From: Pseudomonadota bacterium
GTDB taxonomy: Bacteria > Pseudomonadota > Gammaproteobacteria > Steroidobacterales > Steroidobacteraceae
Assembly: GCA_018261655.1 (NCBI GenBank)
Contig: JAGTSG010000004.1
Coordinates: 1-56,690, forward strand
Length of the DNA stretch: 56,690 nt
Reading direction: 5' to 3'
The translations under genes and the position numbers were made by a program. The stretch's first letter is position 1, and the number at the start of each line of letters is the position of its first letter. Below the pieces are notes generated by a model. That model was not told where the DNA came from. It did no database searches and saw only the letters and a list, made by a program, of their open reading frames with translations. This document shows positions 1 through 14,096 of the stretch, piece by piece.

Positions 1-1242
1 CTCCGAATCGAGCATGCCCTCGTCCATGTTGACGTCGATGACCTGCGCGCCGCTGGCCACCTGCTGGCGCGCGACGTCGAGCGCGGCGTTGTAGTCGCCC
101 GCCTCGATCAGCTTGCGAAAGCGCGCGGACCCGGTGACGTTGGTGCGCTCGCCGACGTTGACGAAGAGCGTCTCCGGGCCGATGTTGAGCGGTTCGAGAC
201 CCGACAGCCGGCAGCGCGGCGGCAGCACGGGCGGGACGCGCGGGGCGAGCCCCGCGACCGCGCCAGCCATCGCCGCGATGTGCGCGGGCGTCGTCCCGCA
301 GCAGCCGCCGACGACGTTGACGAAGCCCGCCTCGGCCCACTCGCGGATGAACGCGGCGGTCTCCGCGGCTTCCTCGTCGTACTCGCCGAAGGCATTCGGC
401 AGGCCGGCGTTGGGATAGGCGCAGACGAAGGTGTCCGCGATCCGCGACATCTCCTCGATGTAGGGCCGGAGCTGCTTTGCGCCGAGCGCGCAGTTGAGGC
501 CCACCGTCGTCGGGCGCGCGTGCCGCACCGAGTTCCAGAACGCTTCCGTCGTCTGGCCGGACAGGGTCCGGCCCGACGCGTCGGTGATGGTGCCCGAGAC
601 CATCACGGGCAGGTCGAGGCCAAGCTCGTCGAGCACCTCGCGCACGGCGTAGAGCGCCGCCTTGGCGTTCAGCGTGTCGAAGACGGTCTCGACCAGCAGC
701 AGGTCCGCGCCGCCCGCGACCAGCGCCCGCGTCGCCTCTGCGTAGGTGTCGCGCAGCCGGTCGAAGTCGATGCTGCGATGGCCCGGGTCATTGACGTCGG
801 GCGACAGCGAGGCCGTGCGGTTGGTGGGGCCCAGCGCGCCGGCGACGAATCGCGGCCGCCCGGTCCGGCCCGCCACCTCGTCGGCGACGCCACGCGCCAG
901 GCGCGCGGCCTCGAGGTTCAGTTCGCCGACCAGCGCCTCCAGGCCGTAGTCGGCCAGCGACGGCGCGTTGGCGTTGAAGGTGTTCGTCTCGATGATGTCC
1001 GCGCCCGCCTCGAGGTACTGGCGATGGACGCCGGCAATGACGTCGGGCCGGGTCAGCGTGAGCAGGTCATTGGCACCCTTCAGGTCGCGCGCCGAGTCGG
1101 CGAAGCGCTGCCCGCGGTAGTCCGGCTCGGTCAGCCCGCAGCGCTGGATCATGGTGCCCATCGCGCCGTCGAGCACCAGGATCCGCTCGCCCAGCAGGCG
1201 GCGGAATGCCTCGATCCGGCCGGTCCGCGCCGCGTCGGCCAT
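1..1242 (-). CDS. metH: Cobalamin-dependent methionine synthase, N-terminal part (runs off left edge)
   Basis: This gene encodes the N-terminal 414 residues of MetH, which transfers a methyl group from methyl-tetrahydrofolate via cobalamin to homocysteine. The visible part starts with the homocysteine-binding TIM barrel (DGAMGTMIQ near residue 25). It carries the zinc-ligand regions GLNCALG and GGCCGTTP, then enters the pterin-binding domain ([10 protein letters not shown]). The folate, cobalamin and activation domains lie outside the window. The ATG at 1242 directly abuts the metF stop codon (TGA then ATG on the minus strand), so it is probably translationally coupled to metF. The truncation comes from the window edge and is not a lesion. 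Confidence 0.95.
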   Translation of the reverse strand, partial: MADAARTGRIEAFRRLLGERILVLDGAMGTMIQRCGLTEPDYRGQRFADSARDLKGANDLLTLTRPDVIAGVHRQYLEAGADIIETNTFNANAPSLADYGLEALVGELNLEAARLARGVADEVAGRTGRPRFVAGALGPTNRTASLSPDVNDPGHRSIDFDRLRDTYAEATRALVAGGADLLLVETVFDTLNAKAALYAVREVLDELGLDLPVMVSGTITDASGRTLSGQTTEAFWNSVRHARPTTVGLNCALGAKQLRPYIEEMSRIADTFVCAYPNAGLPNAFGEYDEEAAETAAFIREWAEAGFVNVVGGCCGTTPAHIAAMAGAVAGLAPRVPPVLPPRCRLSGLEPLNIGPETLFVNVGERTNVTGSARFRKLIEAGDYNAALDVARQQVASGAQVIDVNMDEGMLDSE

Positions 1243-3122
<1,880 letters not shown>

Positions 3123-3124
3123 CG

Positions 3125-4567
3125 TCAGCCGGCCAGCATCTTCTTGAGAAGGTCGTTCACCTGCGCGGGGTTCGCCTTGCCGGCGGTCGCCTTCATCACC
3201 TGGCCGACGAAGAAGCCGAACAGCTTGTCCTTGCCCGACCGGTAGTCTGCGAGCTGCTTCGGGTTGGCGGCCATGACCCCGGCGATCGCGCGCTCGATGG
3301 CGCCCGTGTCGGTGATCTGCCGCAGGCCGCGGGCCTCGATGACCTCGTCCGCGCTGCGGCCCTCGTCCCACATGGCCTCGAGGACCTCCTTGGCGATCTT
3401 GCCGGAGATCGTCTCGTCGACGATGCGCGACAGCAGGCCGGACAGGCGCGCCGCATCCACCCTCGAGGCCGTGATGTCGAGGCCGTCGCGGTTGAGCAGG
3501 CCGGACAGGTCTCCCATCACCCAGTTGGCCGCCATCTTCGCCTGGCCGCCGAGCGCGCCGACGACGGCTTCGTAATACGCCGCCATCTCGCGGCTCGCCG
3601 TCAGCACGCCGGCGTCGTAGTCGGTCAGCCCATGCTCGGCCACGAAGCGGGCAGCCTTCTCGTCGGGCAGTTCCGGCAACCCGGCGCGCACCCGCTCGAT
3701 CCAGGCGTCCTCCAGCACCAGCGGCAGCAGGTCCGGGTCCGGGAAGTAGCGGTAGTCGTTCGCCTCCTCCTTGGAGCGCATCGAGCGCGTCTCGTTGCGG
3801 TCCGGGTCGTACAGGCGCGTCTCCTGCACGATTGAGCCGCCGCCCTCGATGATGTCGACCTGCCGGGCGACCTCGAAGTTGATCGCCTTCTCGACGAAGC
3901 GGAAGGAATTGAGGTTCTTGATCTCGCAGCGCGTGCCGAACTCGTGCCTGCCCTTGTGCCGGACCGACACGTTCGCGTCGCAGCGGAACGAGCCCTCCTG
4001 CATGTTGCCGTCGCAGATGTCGAGGTAGCGCACCAGCGTGTGGATCTTCTTCATGTACGCGATGGCTTCCTTCGCCGAGCGCATGTCCGGCTCGGAGACG
4101 ATCTCGAGCAGCGGCGTTCCCGCCCGGTTCAGGTCGATGCCGGAATTCGCGCCGAGCCCCTCGTGCAGCGACTTGCCCGCGTCTTCCTCGAGGTGGGCCC
4201 GGGTGACGCCGACGGTCTTGCGCGTGCCGTCGTCGAGGACGATGTCCACCGAGCCGTCCTCGACCACCGGCAGCTCGTACTGGCTGATCTGGTAGCCCTT
4301 CGGCAGGTCCGGGTAGAAGTAGTTCTTGCGGGCGAATACCGAGCGCCGCGCGACCCGCGCGCCGATGGCCAGGCCGAACAGCGTCGCCATCCGCACGGCC
4401 TCGCCGTTCAGCACCGGCAGCACGCCCGGGTAGCCGAGGTCCACCAGGTTGGCCTGCACGTTCGGCGCCGCCCCGAACGACGTCGACGAGGTCGAGAAAA
4501 TCTTGCTGCGCGTGGCGAGTTGCGCGTGGATCTCGAGGCCGATGACGACTTCCCACTCGATGGCCAT
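3125..4567 (-). CDS. gatB: Asp-tRNA(Asn)/Glu-tRNA(Gln) amidotransferase subunit B
   Basis: GatB is the kinase and tRNA-binding subunit of the GatCAB amidotransferase, which converts misacylated Glu-tRNA(Gln) and/or Asp-tRNA(Asn) to the correct amide form. The 480-residue protein starts with [14 protein letters not shown]. It contains the signature [17 protein letters not shown] and ends with the YqeY-like helical tail that contacts tRNA ([16 protein letters not shown]). It lies 11 bases downstream of gatA and 2 bases upstream of hslO. Length and motifs are typical. Confidence 0.97.
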   Translation of the reverse strand: MAIEWEVVIGLEIHAQLATRSKIFSTSSTSFGAAPNVQANLVDLGYPGVLPVLNGEAVRMATLFGLAIGARVARRSVFARKNYFYPDLPKGYQISQYELPVVEDGSVDIVLDDGTRKTVGVTRAHLEEDAGKSLHEGLGANSGIDLNRAGTPLLEIVSEPDMRSAKEAIAYMKKIHTLVRYLDICDGNMQEGSFRCDANVSVRHKGRHEFGTRCEIKNLNSFRFVEKAINFEVARQVDIIEGGGSIVQETRLYDPDRNETRSMRSKEEANDYRYFPDPDLLPLVLEDAWIERVRAGLPELPDEKAARFVAEHGLTDYDAGVLTASREMAAYYEAVVGALGGQAKMAANWVMGDLSGLLNRDGLDITASRVDAARLSGLLSRIVDETISGKIAKEVLEAMWDEGRSADEVIEARGLRQITDTGAIERAIAGVMAANPKQLADYRSGKDKLFGFFVGQVMKATAGKANPAQVNDLLKKMLAG

Positions 4568-4578
4568 TGGCTCGCTCC

Positions 4579-7496
<2,918 letters not shown>

Positions 7497-7574
7497 CCAC
7501 TGTCCCGCGCCCGCGCGCGGCCGGTCGTGTACATTTGACGGCTGAACCTGCGGTTCCTTCCCGCGGAGTCCCGT

Positions 7575-8726
7575 TTGTCGCCGATACAGGACCAGGACCA
7601 CCGACCGCTGCTCCTTGCTGGCCCTTCCCTCGGCCTGCGGCTGGTCGTCCTCGGCGCCATGGCGATCGCGCTCATGGTGGCGGATCAGCGCCAGCAGTAC
7701 CTGACGGTCGTCCGGGCCTGGCTGTCGGTGGCCGCCTACCCCTTCCACTGGGCGGTGGACGCCCCGTTCTCGGCGTTGCGCTACGCGTCCGACGCGCTCG
7801 CGACCCGCTCCACGCTGCAGGAGGAGAACGAGCGCCTGGCCGTGGAAAACCGCGAGCTGAAGCTGACGCTCATGCGCTTCGACGCCCTGGAGCAGGAAAA
7901 CCACCGGCTGCGGGAGGCTCGCGCGGGTTCGGCCCGCGTGGCGGCGCGATCCATCGTGGCGGAAATCCTCAAGGTGGATCTCGACCCGAACCGCCAGCGC
8001 GTGATCGTCAACAAGGGGACGCGTGACGGCGTCTTCGTCGGACAGGCGGCGCTCGATGCCTCCGGGGTGTTCGGCCAGGTCACGCGCGCGGGCCCGGTGT
8101 CGGCCGAGGTGATCCTGATCTCGGATCCGGAGCACGCGATCCCGGTGCAGATCAACCGCACCGGCGCGCGCACCATCGCCGTCGGCCTCGGGCAGACCGG
8201 GCAGCTGCTGCTGCCCTACCTGCCGCGCAACGCGGACATCGCCGAGGGCGACCTGGTGGTCAGCTCGGGGCTCGGCGGCGTGTTCCCTCCCGGCTATCCG
8301 GTGGCCCGCGTCGCCGAGGTGCATCGCGACCCGTCCGAGCCGCTGCTCTCCGTCGGCGCCATACCGCTCGCGCAGCTCGACCGCGACCCCGAGGTGATGC
8401 TGATCTGGTTCGACAACCGCATCGTCGAACCGGACGCCGGCGCCGCGCCCGAGGGAGCACCCCCCGCGGCGCCGGACGCCGGTGGCGGGACGCTAGCGCC
8501 GGCAGAAAGCCGTGCCGCCGCGGAACCCGCGCCCGCCACGCCGACCACGCCGGCCGCGGCCGGGCCCAGCCCCGCGGCGGCCGGACCGGACGGACCCGAC
8601 ACCCCACAGGCCGACCCTGCCGCAGCCGGACCACCGGGGCCGGATGCGACACAGGCCGCGCCGCCCGCCGGACCGCAGCGGCCGGATGTGACACAGGCCG
8701 CGCCGCCGGCCGGACCGGTGCAGTGA
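7575..8726 (+). CDS. mreC: Rod shape-determining protein MreC with Pro/Ala-rich tail
   Basis: MreC is a bitopic inner-membrane protein whose periplasmic part scaffolds PBP2/RodA. The 383-residue product begins at TTG 7575. It has a short cytoplasmic N-terminus, one membrane segment (about residues 16-32), a coiled-coil stretch rich in Glu/Arg (about 75-115) and the paired beta-domain core (KGTRDGVFVGQAALD...). The last ~95 residues are an Ala/Pro/Gly-rich, probably disordered extension that includes a near-perfect 14-residue tandem repeat. Such tails occur in some MreC proteins, but this one is long. The stop overlaps the mreD GTG. Confidence 0.94.
   Translation: MSPIQDQDHRPLLLAGPSLGLRLVVLGAMAIALMVADQRQQYLTVVRAWLSVAAYPFHWAVDAPFSALRYASDALATRSTLQEENERLAVENRELKLTLMRFDALEQENHRLREARAGSARVAARSIVAEILKVDLDPNRQRVIVNKGTRDGVFVGQAALDASGVFGQVTRAGPVSAEVILISDPEHAIPVQINRTGARTIAVGLGQTGQLLLPYLPRNADIAEGDLVVSSGLGGVFPPGYPVARVAEVHRDPSEPLLSVGAIPLAQLDRDPEVMLIWFDNRIVEPDAGAAPEGAPPAAPDAGGGTLAPAESRAAAEPAPATPTTPAAAGPSPAAAGPDGPDTPQADPAAAGPPGPDATQAAPPAGPQRPDVTQAAPPAGPVQ
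8639..8717 (+). repeat. Tandem repeat encoding MreC tail
   Basis: Two 37-base copies (8639-8675 and 8681-8717) differ at two positions and are offset by 42 bases, so they repeat in frame as 14 residues (PD-A/V-TQAAPPAGP plus linker). They sit at the very 3' end of mreC. This is probably a slippage or unequal-crossover product in a low-complexity tail. Confidence 0.85.
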
Positions 8727-9208
8727 TCATGGCGCGCCGCGGAGGAGCCAGCGCTCCCCTGATCGCCCTGCTGCTCGCAGCGTCGCTCGCCGCGACCGTG
8801 GTCCCCTTGCCGGACCTGCTGGAACCGCTGCGACCCAACTTCGTGGCGCTGACGATACTCTGGGTGTGCCTGCTGTCGGCCCGGGCCACGGGGCTGCTGC
8901 TGGCCTGGATGTCGGGGCTGATGCTCGATGCCCTGCACGGGCTGTTGCTCGGCCAGAACGCGCTGGCGCTGGTGCTCATCGCCTACATCGCCCTGAAGAT
9001 GCGCCTGCGCATCCGCGCCTTCCCGGTGCTGCACCAGTCCATGGTCGTCCTCGGGCTGCTCCTGCTCAACGAGTTCGTGCTGTTCTGGATCGACGGGCTC
9101 TCCGGCCATCCCGTCACCGCCTGGACACGCTGGGTCCCGGTGCTGACCGGCGCGGCGACCTGGCCGTTCCTGTCGGCGTTCCTGACGCGCTACGCAGCGA
9201 GGACCTGA
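8723..9208 (+). CDS. mreD: Rod shape-determining protein MreD
   Basis: MreD is a small polytopic inner-membrane partner of MreC. The 161-residue product is almost entirely hydrophobic, with five predicted membrane segments and the family-typical RPNFVALTILWVCL and GLMLDALHGLLLGQNAL stretches. The GTG at 8723 overlaps the mreC stop (GTGA). An ATG two codons later (8729) is an equally possible start. The next gene follows after 6 bases. Confidence 0.93.
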   Translation: MIMARRGGASAPLIALLLAASLAATVVPLPDLLEPLRPNFVALTILWVCLLSARATGLLLAWMSGLMLDALHGLLLGQNALALVLIAYIALKMRLRIRAFPVLHQSMVVLGLLLLNEFVLFWIDGLSGHPVTAWTRWVPVLTGAATWPFLSAFLTRYAART

Positions 9209-9214
9209 CGGCCG

Positions 9215-11110
9215 ATGCGGCGCGTCAAGGTCAAGGACCTCCTCCGCGAGCAGCGCACGTTCCAGCTGCGCGCGATCATCGCCGGAGTGGTCGTGGCCGT
9301 GCTCCTCGGCGCGGTCGCGGGGCGCCTGCTCTGGCTGCAGGTCGTCCGGCACGGCTTCTATATGGAGCTGTCGCAAGGCAACCGGGTGAGGATCGAGCCG
9401 CTGCCACCCGACCGGGGCATCATCTACGACCGCATGGGGCGGGTGCTTGCCGAGAATACGCCCGCCTACCAGCTGACCATGACGCGCGAGCAGGTGCCGG
9501 ACCTCGAGGCGACATTTGCCCGACTGGTGCGCTTCGGGCTGCTCGAGGCCGGCGACCTGCCACGGGTCCGCCAGCTGCTGGCCACCCGGCGCATGTTCGA
9601 GGCGGTGCCGGTCCGGCTGCGGCTCACGGACGAGGACATCGGCCGCTACGCCGTCCACCGTCACGAGTTGCCCGGCGTGGAACTCGCGACACGCATGGCC
9701 CGGCATTACCCGTACGGACCGGTCGGTGTGCACGCGCTCGGCTACGTAGGTTCCATCAGCGAGGACGACCTGAAGCGCGTCGATCCCTCGGAGTACTTCG
9801 GCACGGCGGCCATCGGCAAGACGGGGCTCGAGCGATCCTACGAGTCCATGCTGCACGGGACCGGCGGATTCCGCGAGGTCCTGGTGAACGCAGAAGGCCG
9901 CAGCGTCGAATCGCTGGCCGGCGGCCAGCCTGATCTGCGCGTCCAGCGGCCGGTCGCGGGCGGCGACCTCGAGCTGTCGCTCGACATCGAGCTGCAGCGG
10001 GTCGCCGAGGAGGCCATGGGCGAGCAGCGCGGCGCCGTGATCGCGCTCGATCCCTGGTCCGGCGACGTGCTGGTCCTGGCGAGCACGCCCACCTTCGACC
10101 CGAACAAGTTCGCGCGCGGGATCTCGATCGTCGACTACCGCGAGCTGACCATGGACCCCGACGAGCCGCTCTACAACCGCGCGCTGCGCGGCACGTACCC
10201 CCCCGGCTCGACCATCAAGCCCCTGATGGCGCTGGCCGGCCTCGAGGCCGGGGTGGTGGAACCCTCCGACACGCGTTTCTGCCCCGGCTTCTTCATGCTT
10301 CCCAATTCCCGCCACCGCTACCGGGACTGGAAGCGGGAAGGGCACGGCACCGTGGACATGAAGGAGGCGGTCATGACCTCCTGCGACGTCTACTTCTACG
10401 GGCTCGCGGCCACCCTCGGCATCGACCGCATCCACGACTCGATGTCGCGGATGGGCTTCGGCAAGCCGACGGGAATCGACATCGAGGGCGAGCGCTCCGG
10501 CATCATGCCCTCCACCGCCTGGAAGAAGTCGGCCTTCAAGACACGTGAAACACAGGTCTGGTTCCCGGGCGAGACCGTGATCGTCGGCATCGGCCAGGGT
10601 TACTGGACCGCGACGCCCCTGCAGCTCGCCCATGCGACCGCAGTACTCGCGACACGTGGGCCGCATTTCAAGCCGCGCCTGGTGCGCGCCGTCCGCGATC
10701 CGACCACGCGGGAGTCGACGCCGCGCCCATCGGAGCCGCTGCCGACCATCGAGCTGAAGGAACCCGGCAGCTGGCAGGTGATCGTGGACGCGATGGTCGC
10801 GGTCACGACCGGGCCGCGCGGGACCGCCGTCCGCGCGGCCCGCGGCGCGACCTACAGCATCGCCGGCAAGACGGGCACCGCGCAGGTGTTCTCGGTCGGC
10901 CAGCAGGAAAAATACGACGAGGCGACGATTGCCGAGCGGCTGCGCGACCATGCCCTGTTTGTGGCCTTCGCGCCCGCCGAGCAGCCCCGGCTCGTGGTGG
11001 CGGTACTGGTGGAGAACGGGGGCCATGGCAGCTCGGTGGCCGCCCCGATCGCGCGCGCGGTGTTCGACGCCTTCCTCGCACCGGCGCCGCCCGCGGAGCC
11101 GGTGCCATGA
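9215..11110 (+). CDS. mrdA: Penicillin-binding protein 2 (elongasome transpeptidase)
   Basis: PBP2 is the class B transpeptidase that cross-links peptidoglycan with RodA in the elongasome. The 631-residue protein has one N-terminal membrane anchor (about residues 20-42), the dimerisation/pedestal region starting DRGIIYDRMG, and the transpeptidase domain. Catalytic motifs are S332-T-I-K335, S389-C-D391 and K552-T-G-T. The start at ATG 9215 is 6 bases after mreD, and the stop overlaps rodA (ATGA). The length matches the family. Confidence 0.97.
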   Translation: MRRVKVKDLLREQRTFQLRAIIAGVVVAVLLGAVAGRLLWLQVVRHGFYMELSQGNRVRIEPLPPDRGIIYDRMGRVLAENTPAYQLTMTREQVPDLEATFARLVRFGLLEAGDLPRVRQLLATRRMFEAVPVRLRLTDEDIGRYAVHRHELPGVELATRMARHYPYGPVGVHALGYVGSISEDDLKRVDPSEYFGTAAIGKTGLERSYESMLHGTGGFREVLVNAEGRSVESLAGGQPDLRVQRPVAGGDLELSLDIELQRVAEEAMGEQRGAVIALDPWSGDVLVLASTPTFDPNKFARGISIVDYRELTMDPDEPLYNRALRGTYPPGSTIKPLMALAGLEAGVVEPSDTRFCPGFFMLPNSRHRYRDWKREGHGTVDMKEAVMTSCDVYFYGLAATLGIDRIHDSMSRMGFGKPTGIDIEGERSGIMPSTAWKKSAFKTRETQVWFPGETVIVGIGQGYWTATPLQLAHATAVLATRGPHFKPRLVRAVRDPTTRESTPRPSEPLPTIELKEPGSWQVIVDAMVAVTTGPRGTAVRAARGATYSIAGKTGTAQVFSVGQQEKYDEATIAERLRDHALFVAFAPAEQPRLVVAVLVENGGHGSSVAAPIARAVFDAFLAPAPPAEPVP

Positions 11111-12240
11111 GCGCGCCCCTGATCGAGTCCCGCTCGCGCCGCACCGTGACCCAGGGGTCGCGCCTGCTGAAGGCGCTGCACCTCGACGGTCCGATGCTCG
11201 TGCTGCTTGCCGTCACCGCCGGCTTCGGGCTGCTGGTCCTGTACAGCGCGGCGGGAGGCCATACCGCACTGTGGACGCGGCAGGTCGCCCGGCTCGGCCT
11301 CGCGATCCTCGCCATGCTGGTCCTCGCCCAGGTGCCTGCGCGCTTCCTCCGGATGCTGACGCCGCTGGCCTACGTGGCAGGCGTGGCGCTGCTGGTGCTG
11401 GTCGCGGGGCTCGGCGAGATCGGCAAGGGCGCGCAGCGCTGGCTCGACATCGGGTTCATCCGCTTCCAGCCTTCCGAGCTGATGAAGCTCGCCGTGCCGA
11501 TGATGTGCGCCTGGTACCTGCACGACCGGCCGCTGCCCGCATCCCTGCCGCAGACTCTCGCGGTACTGGCCATCGTCGCGCTGCCCGCGGGCCTCATCGC
11601 CGAGCAGCCGGACCTCGGCACCGCGCTGCTGGTCGCCGCCGCCGGCCTGCTGGTGATCCTGCTGGCCGGCCTGCCGTGGCCGTGGGTCTTTGCGGGCGCC
11701 GGGCTGGCCGCCGCCGCGGCGCCGCTGGCCTGGTTCTTCATGCACGACTACCAGCGCCAGCGCGTGCTGACGCTGCTGGACCCGCAGAGCGACCCGCTCG
11801 GCGCCGGCTACCACATCATCCAGTCGCAGATCGCCATCGGCTCCGGCGGCATCTTCGGCAAGGGCTGGATGAACGGCAGCCAGGCGCAGCTCGAGTTCCT
11901 GCCGGAGCGCTCGACCGACTTCATCTTCGCCGTCATCGGCGAGGAACTCGGGCTGCTCGGCCAGCTGTTCCTGATCGGGCTGTACCTTGCGATCATCGGT
12001 CGCGCGCTGTTCCTCGCCAACGAGTGCAAGGACACGTTCGGGCGGCTCGTGGCCGGCAGCATCGCGCTCACTTTCTTCGTCTACGTGTTCGTCAACACCG
12101 GCATGGTGACGGGCCTCCTCCCGGTAGTCGGCGTGCCGCTGCCGCTCGTCAGCTACGGCGGCACGTCGATGGTGACCCTGCTCGCGGGCTTCGGTATCCT
12201 CATGAGCCTGCGATCGCAACGCAAACTCGTCCGTACATGA
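11107..12240 (+). CDS. rodA: Rod shape-determining peptidoglycan glycosyltransferase RodA
   Basis: RodA is the SEDS-family glycosyltransferase that polymerises lipid II with PBP2. The 377-residue protein has about ten membrane segments. It shows SEDS signatures RFQPSELMKLA, EQPDLGTALL, GSGGIFGKGW, FLPERSTDFIFAVIGEE and the C-terminal GVPLPLVSYGGTSM. Its ATG overlaps the mrdA stop, and its own stop overlaps the mltB ATG, so PBP2, RodA and MltB are probably co-translated. Confidence 0.97.
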   Translation: MSAPLIESRSRRTVTQGSRLLKALHLDGPMLVLLAVTAGFGLLVLYSAAGGHTALWTRQVARLGLAILAMLVLAQVPARFLRMLTPLAYVAGVALLVLVAGLGEIGKGAQRWLDIGFIRFQPSELMKLAVPMMCAWYLHDRPLPASLPQTLAVLAIVALPAGLIAEQPDLGTALLVAAAGLLVILLAGLPWPWVFAGAGLAAAAAPLAWFFMHDYQRQRVLTLLDPQSDPLGAGYHIIQSQIAIGSGGIFGKGWMNGSQAQLEFLPERSTDFIFAVIGEELGLLGQLFLIGLYLAIIGRALFLANECKDTFGRLVAGSIALTFFVYVFVNTGMVTGLLPVVGVPLPLVSYGGTSMVTLLAGFGILMSLRSQRKLVRT

Positions 12241-13244
12241 CAACGACCCGACGGTCCCGGATCGCGACCGCTGCCCTGCTGTCCCAGCTCATGACCTTGC
12301 CGTCCCTGGCGCTCGACGCCGGCCGCGAGGACGTGCGCGCCTTCATCGACGACATGGAGCGCGAGCACGGGCTCGACCGCGCCTGGGTCGGCCAGCTGCT
12401 GGACGCCGCGGCGAGCCAGGCCCGCATCATCGAGCTGATGAACCGGCCGGCCGAACGCACCAAGCCCTGGTTCGAGTACCGCGACCACTTCCTGACCGAG
12501 CAACGCATCGCGGCGGGCCTCGAGTTCTGGGTCGCCCATCGCGAGCGCCTCGCCGAGGCCGAGGCAAGGACCGGCGTGCCCGCCCACGTCGTCGTCGGGA
12601 TCCTCGGCGTCGAGACATTCTATGGCCGGATCACCGGCAACTACCGCGTGATCGACGCCCTCTCCACGCTCGCCTTCGATTACCCGCCGCGCAGCAGCTA
12701 TTTCCGCGGCGAGCTCGAGCAGTTCCTGCTGCTGTTGCGGGAGGAGGACGTCCCGCCGCTGGCGGCAAAGGGCTCCTATGCCGGGGCCATGGGGTACCCG
12801 CAGTTCATGCCGCGCAGCTATCGCGCCTACGCGGTGGACGGCGACGGCGACGGTCGCCGCGACCTGTGGACGAGCTGGGACGACGTGATCGCCAGCATCG
12901 CCAACTACCTCGCGCAACATGGCTGGCGCGCCGGCGAGCCGGTGATCGCGCCCGCTGACCTGCCCTGGCCGGACGACGCGGTCGGCCTCGTTGCGGGCAG
13001 CATCCGCGCGGACGAGACGGTCGACACGCTGCGGCAGAAGGGTCTCGTGTTCGACTCACCGCTGCCCGGTGACGCGCCGGCCCTGTTCATCGAGGTCGCC
13101 GGTGGCGAGGGACCCGAGCGCCTCGCCGGCTTCCACAATTTCTCGGTGATCACGCGCTACAACCGCAGCGTGCTGTACGCGCTGGCCGTCAACGAACTGG
13201 GCATGTCCGTCGCGTCGCGGCTGCCTGCAGTGGAGTCGCCGTGA
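12237..13244 (+). CDS. mltB: Lytic murein transglycosylase B
   Basis: MltB cleaves glycan strands in the periplasm to 1,6-anhydro products. The 335-residue protein starts at ATG 12237, overlapping the rodA stop. It has a signal peptide (about 26 residues) but no lipobox cysteine, so it is probably a soluble periplasmic form rather than the lipoprotein seen in E. coli. The catalytic glutamate lies in GVETFYGRITGNYRV. A calcium-loop-like segment (DGDGDGRRDLW) and the substrate motif AMGYPQFMPRSY are present. It is coupled to rlpA by a GTGA overlap. Confidence 0.95.
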   Translation: MTTTRRSRIATAALLSQLMTLPSLALDAGREDVRAFIDDMEREHGLDRAWVGQLLDAAASQARIIELMNRPAERTKPWFEYRDHFLTEQRIAAGLEFWVAHRERLAEAEARTGVPAHVVVGILGVETFYGRITGNYRVIDALSTLAFDYPPRSSYFRGELEQFLLLLREEDVPPLAAKGSYAGAMGYPQFMPRSYRAYAVDGDGDGRRDLWTSWDDVIASIANYLAQHGWRAGEPVIAPADLPWPDDAVGLVAGSIRADETVDTLRQKGLVFDSPLPGDAPALFIEVAGGEGPERLAGFHNFSVITRYNRSVLYALAVNELGMSVASRLPAVESP

Positions 13245-14005
13245 CACGCACCGCCCTCGCCCTCGCCCTGCTCGCGGTCACGCTGGCGGCCTGCACCGGC
13301 GCGCCACCGCCGCGCAGGACCGTGGATCCCGCCCAGGTGCCGGACGCCGTTCCCCGTGCCGAACCCCGCGCCGCACGCGGTAACCCGCCGTTCTACGAGG
13401 TCTTCGGCGAGAGGTACGTGGTGCTGCCTACGGCCGATGGCTACGTGGAGCGCGGCGTCGCCTCGTGGTACGGGCCGGACTTCCACGGCGGCAGCACCTC
13501 GACCGGCGAACAGTACGACATGTACGCGATGACAGCCGCCCACAAGACGCTGCCCCTGCCGGCCTACGCGCGGGTCACCAACCTGCAGAACGGCCGCAGC
13601 GTCGTGGTGCGGATCAACGACCGCGGGCCCTTCAAGAAGAACCGCATCATCGACCTCTCCTATGCGGCGGCGGTCCGGCTGGACATCGTCCGCGAAGGCA
13701 CCGCGCTCGTGGAGGTGTCCGTCGTCGGGCCGTCGTCCCCGCCGACGGTCGTTGCGGCCTCCGCGGGTCCGCAGCGCCTGTTCGCGCAGGCGGGCGCGTT
13801 CGCTGACGAGTCGAACGCCCGGCGGCTCGCCGAGGGGCTCGCCGCCACGGGCATCCAGGGCGTGACCGTGGACCGCGGCACGGGCGGCGGCAGGACCCTG
13901 TTCAGGGTGCGCATCGGGCCGCTGGACTCCGTCGCGGCCTACGATTCGGTCGTCGAGAGGATGCGCAGCGCCGGGTTCACCAGCGTCATGCTGGCGCTCG
14001 ACTAG
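13241..14005 (+). CDS. rlpA: Septal ring lytic transglycosylase RlpA family lipoprotein
   Basis: RlpA cleaves denuded (peptide-free) glycan strands at the septum or side wall. The 254-residue product begins at GTG 13241 with a lipoprotein signal peptide ending in the lipobox LAAC (C18). A double-psi beta-barrel follows (GVASWYGPDFHGGSTSTGEQYD ... MTAAHKTLPLP ... VRINDRGPF), and a SPOR-like peptidoglycan-binding domain covers the last ~75 residues. It closes the tightly overlapped mreB-rlpA block; dacA begins 91 bases later. Confidence 0.94.
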   Translation: MTRTALALALLAVTLAACTGAPPPRRTVDPAQVPDAVPRAEPRAARGNPPFYEVFGERYVVLPTADGYVERGVASWYGPDFHGGSTSTGEQYDMYAMTAAHKTLPLPAYARVTNLQNGRSVVVRINDRGPFKKNRIIDLSYAAAVRLDIVREGTALVEVSVVGPSSPPTVVAASAGPQRLFAQAGAFADESNARRLAEGLAATGIQGVTVDRGTGGGRTLFRVRIGPLDSVAAYDSVVERMRSAGFTSVMLALD

Positions 14006-14036
14006 GCCTGGACATGCGACCGGGGCCTGATTGCCC

Positions 14037-14042
14037 TAGAAT
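14037..14042 (+). promoter_or_regulatory. Possible -10 element ahead of dacA
   Basis: TAGAAT about 55 bases upstream of the dacA ATG, in the 91-base gap after rlpA. No recognisable -35 at the right distance. Low confidence. Confidence 0.25.
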
Positions 14043-14096
14043 CCGGGACCTGGCGTGTCCTGCCCGCGCCGCCCCCCGTCCCTCGACCCTGGAAAG

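Noticed and set aside
1-1242. metH as a truncated pseudogene
   Set aside because: The frame is open to the first base of the window, so the missing part is simply outside it.
7497-7574. Internal promoter for mreC (TTGACG at 7535)
   Set aside because: No acceptable -10 hexamer 16-18 bases downstream; mreC is probably transcribed from the mreB promoter.
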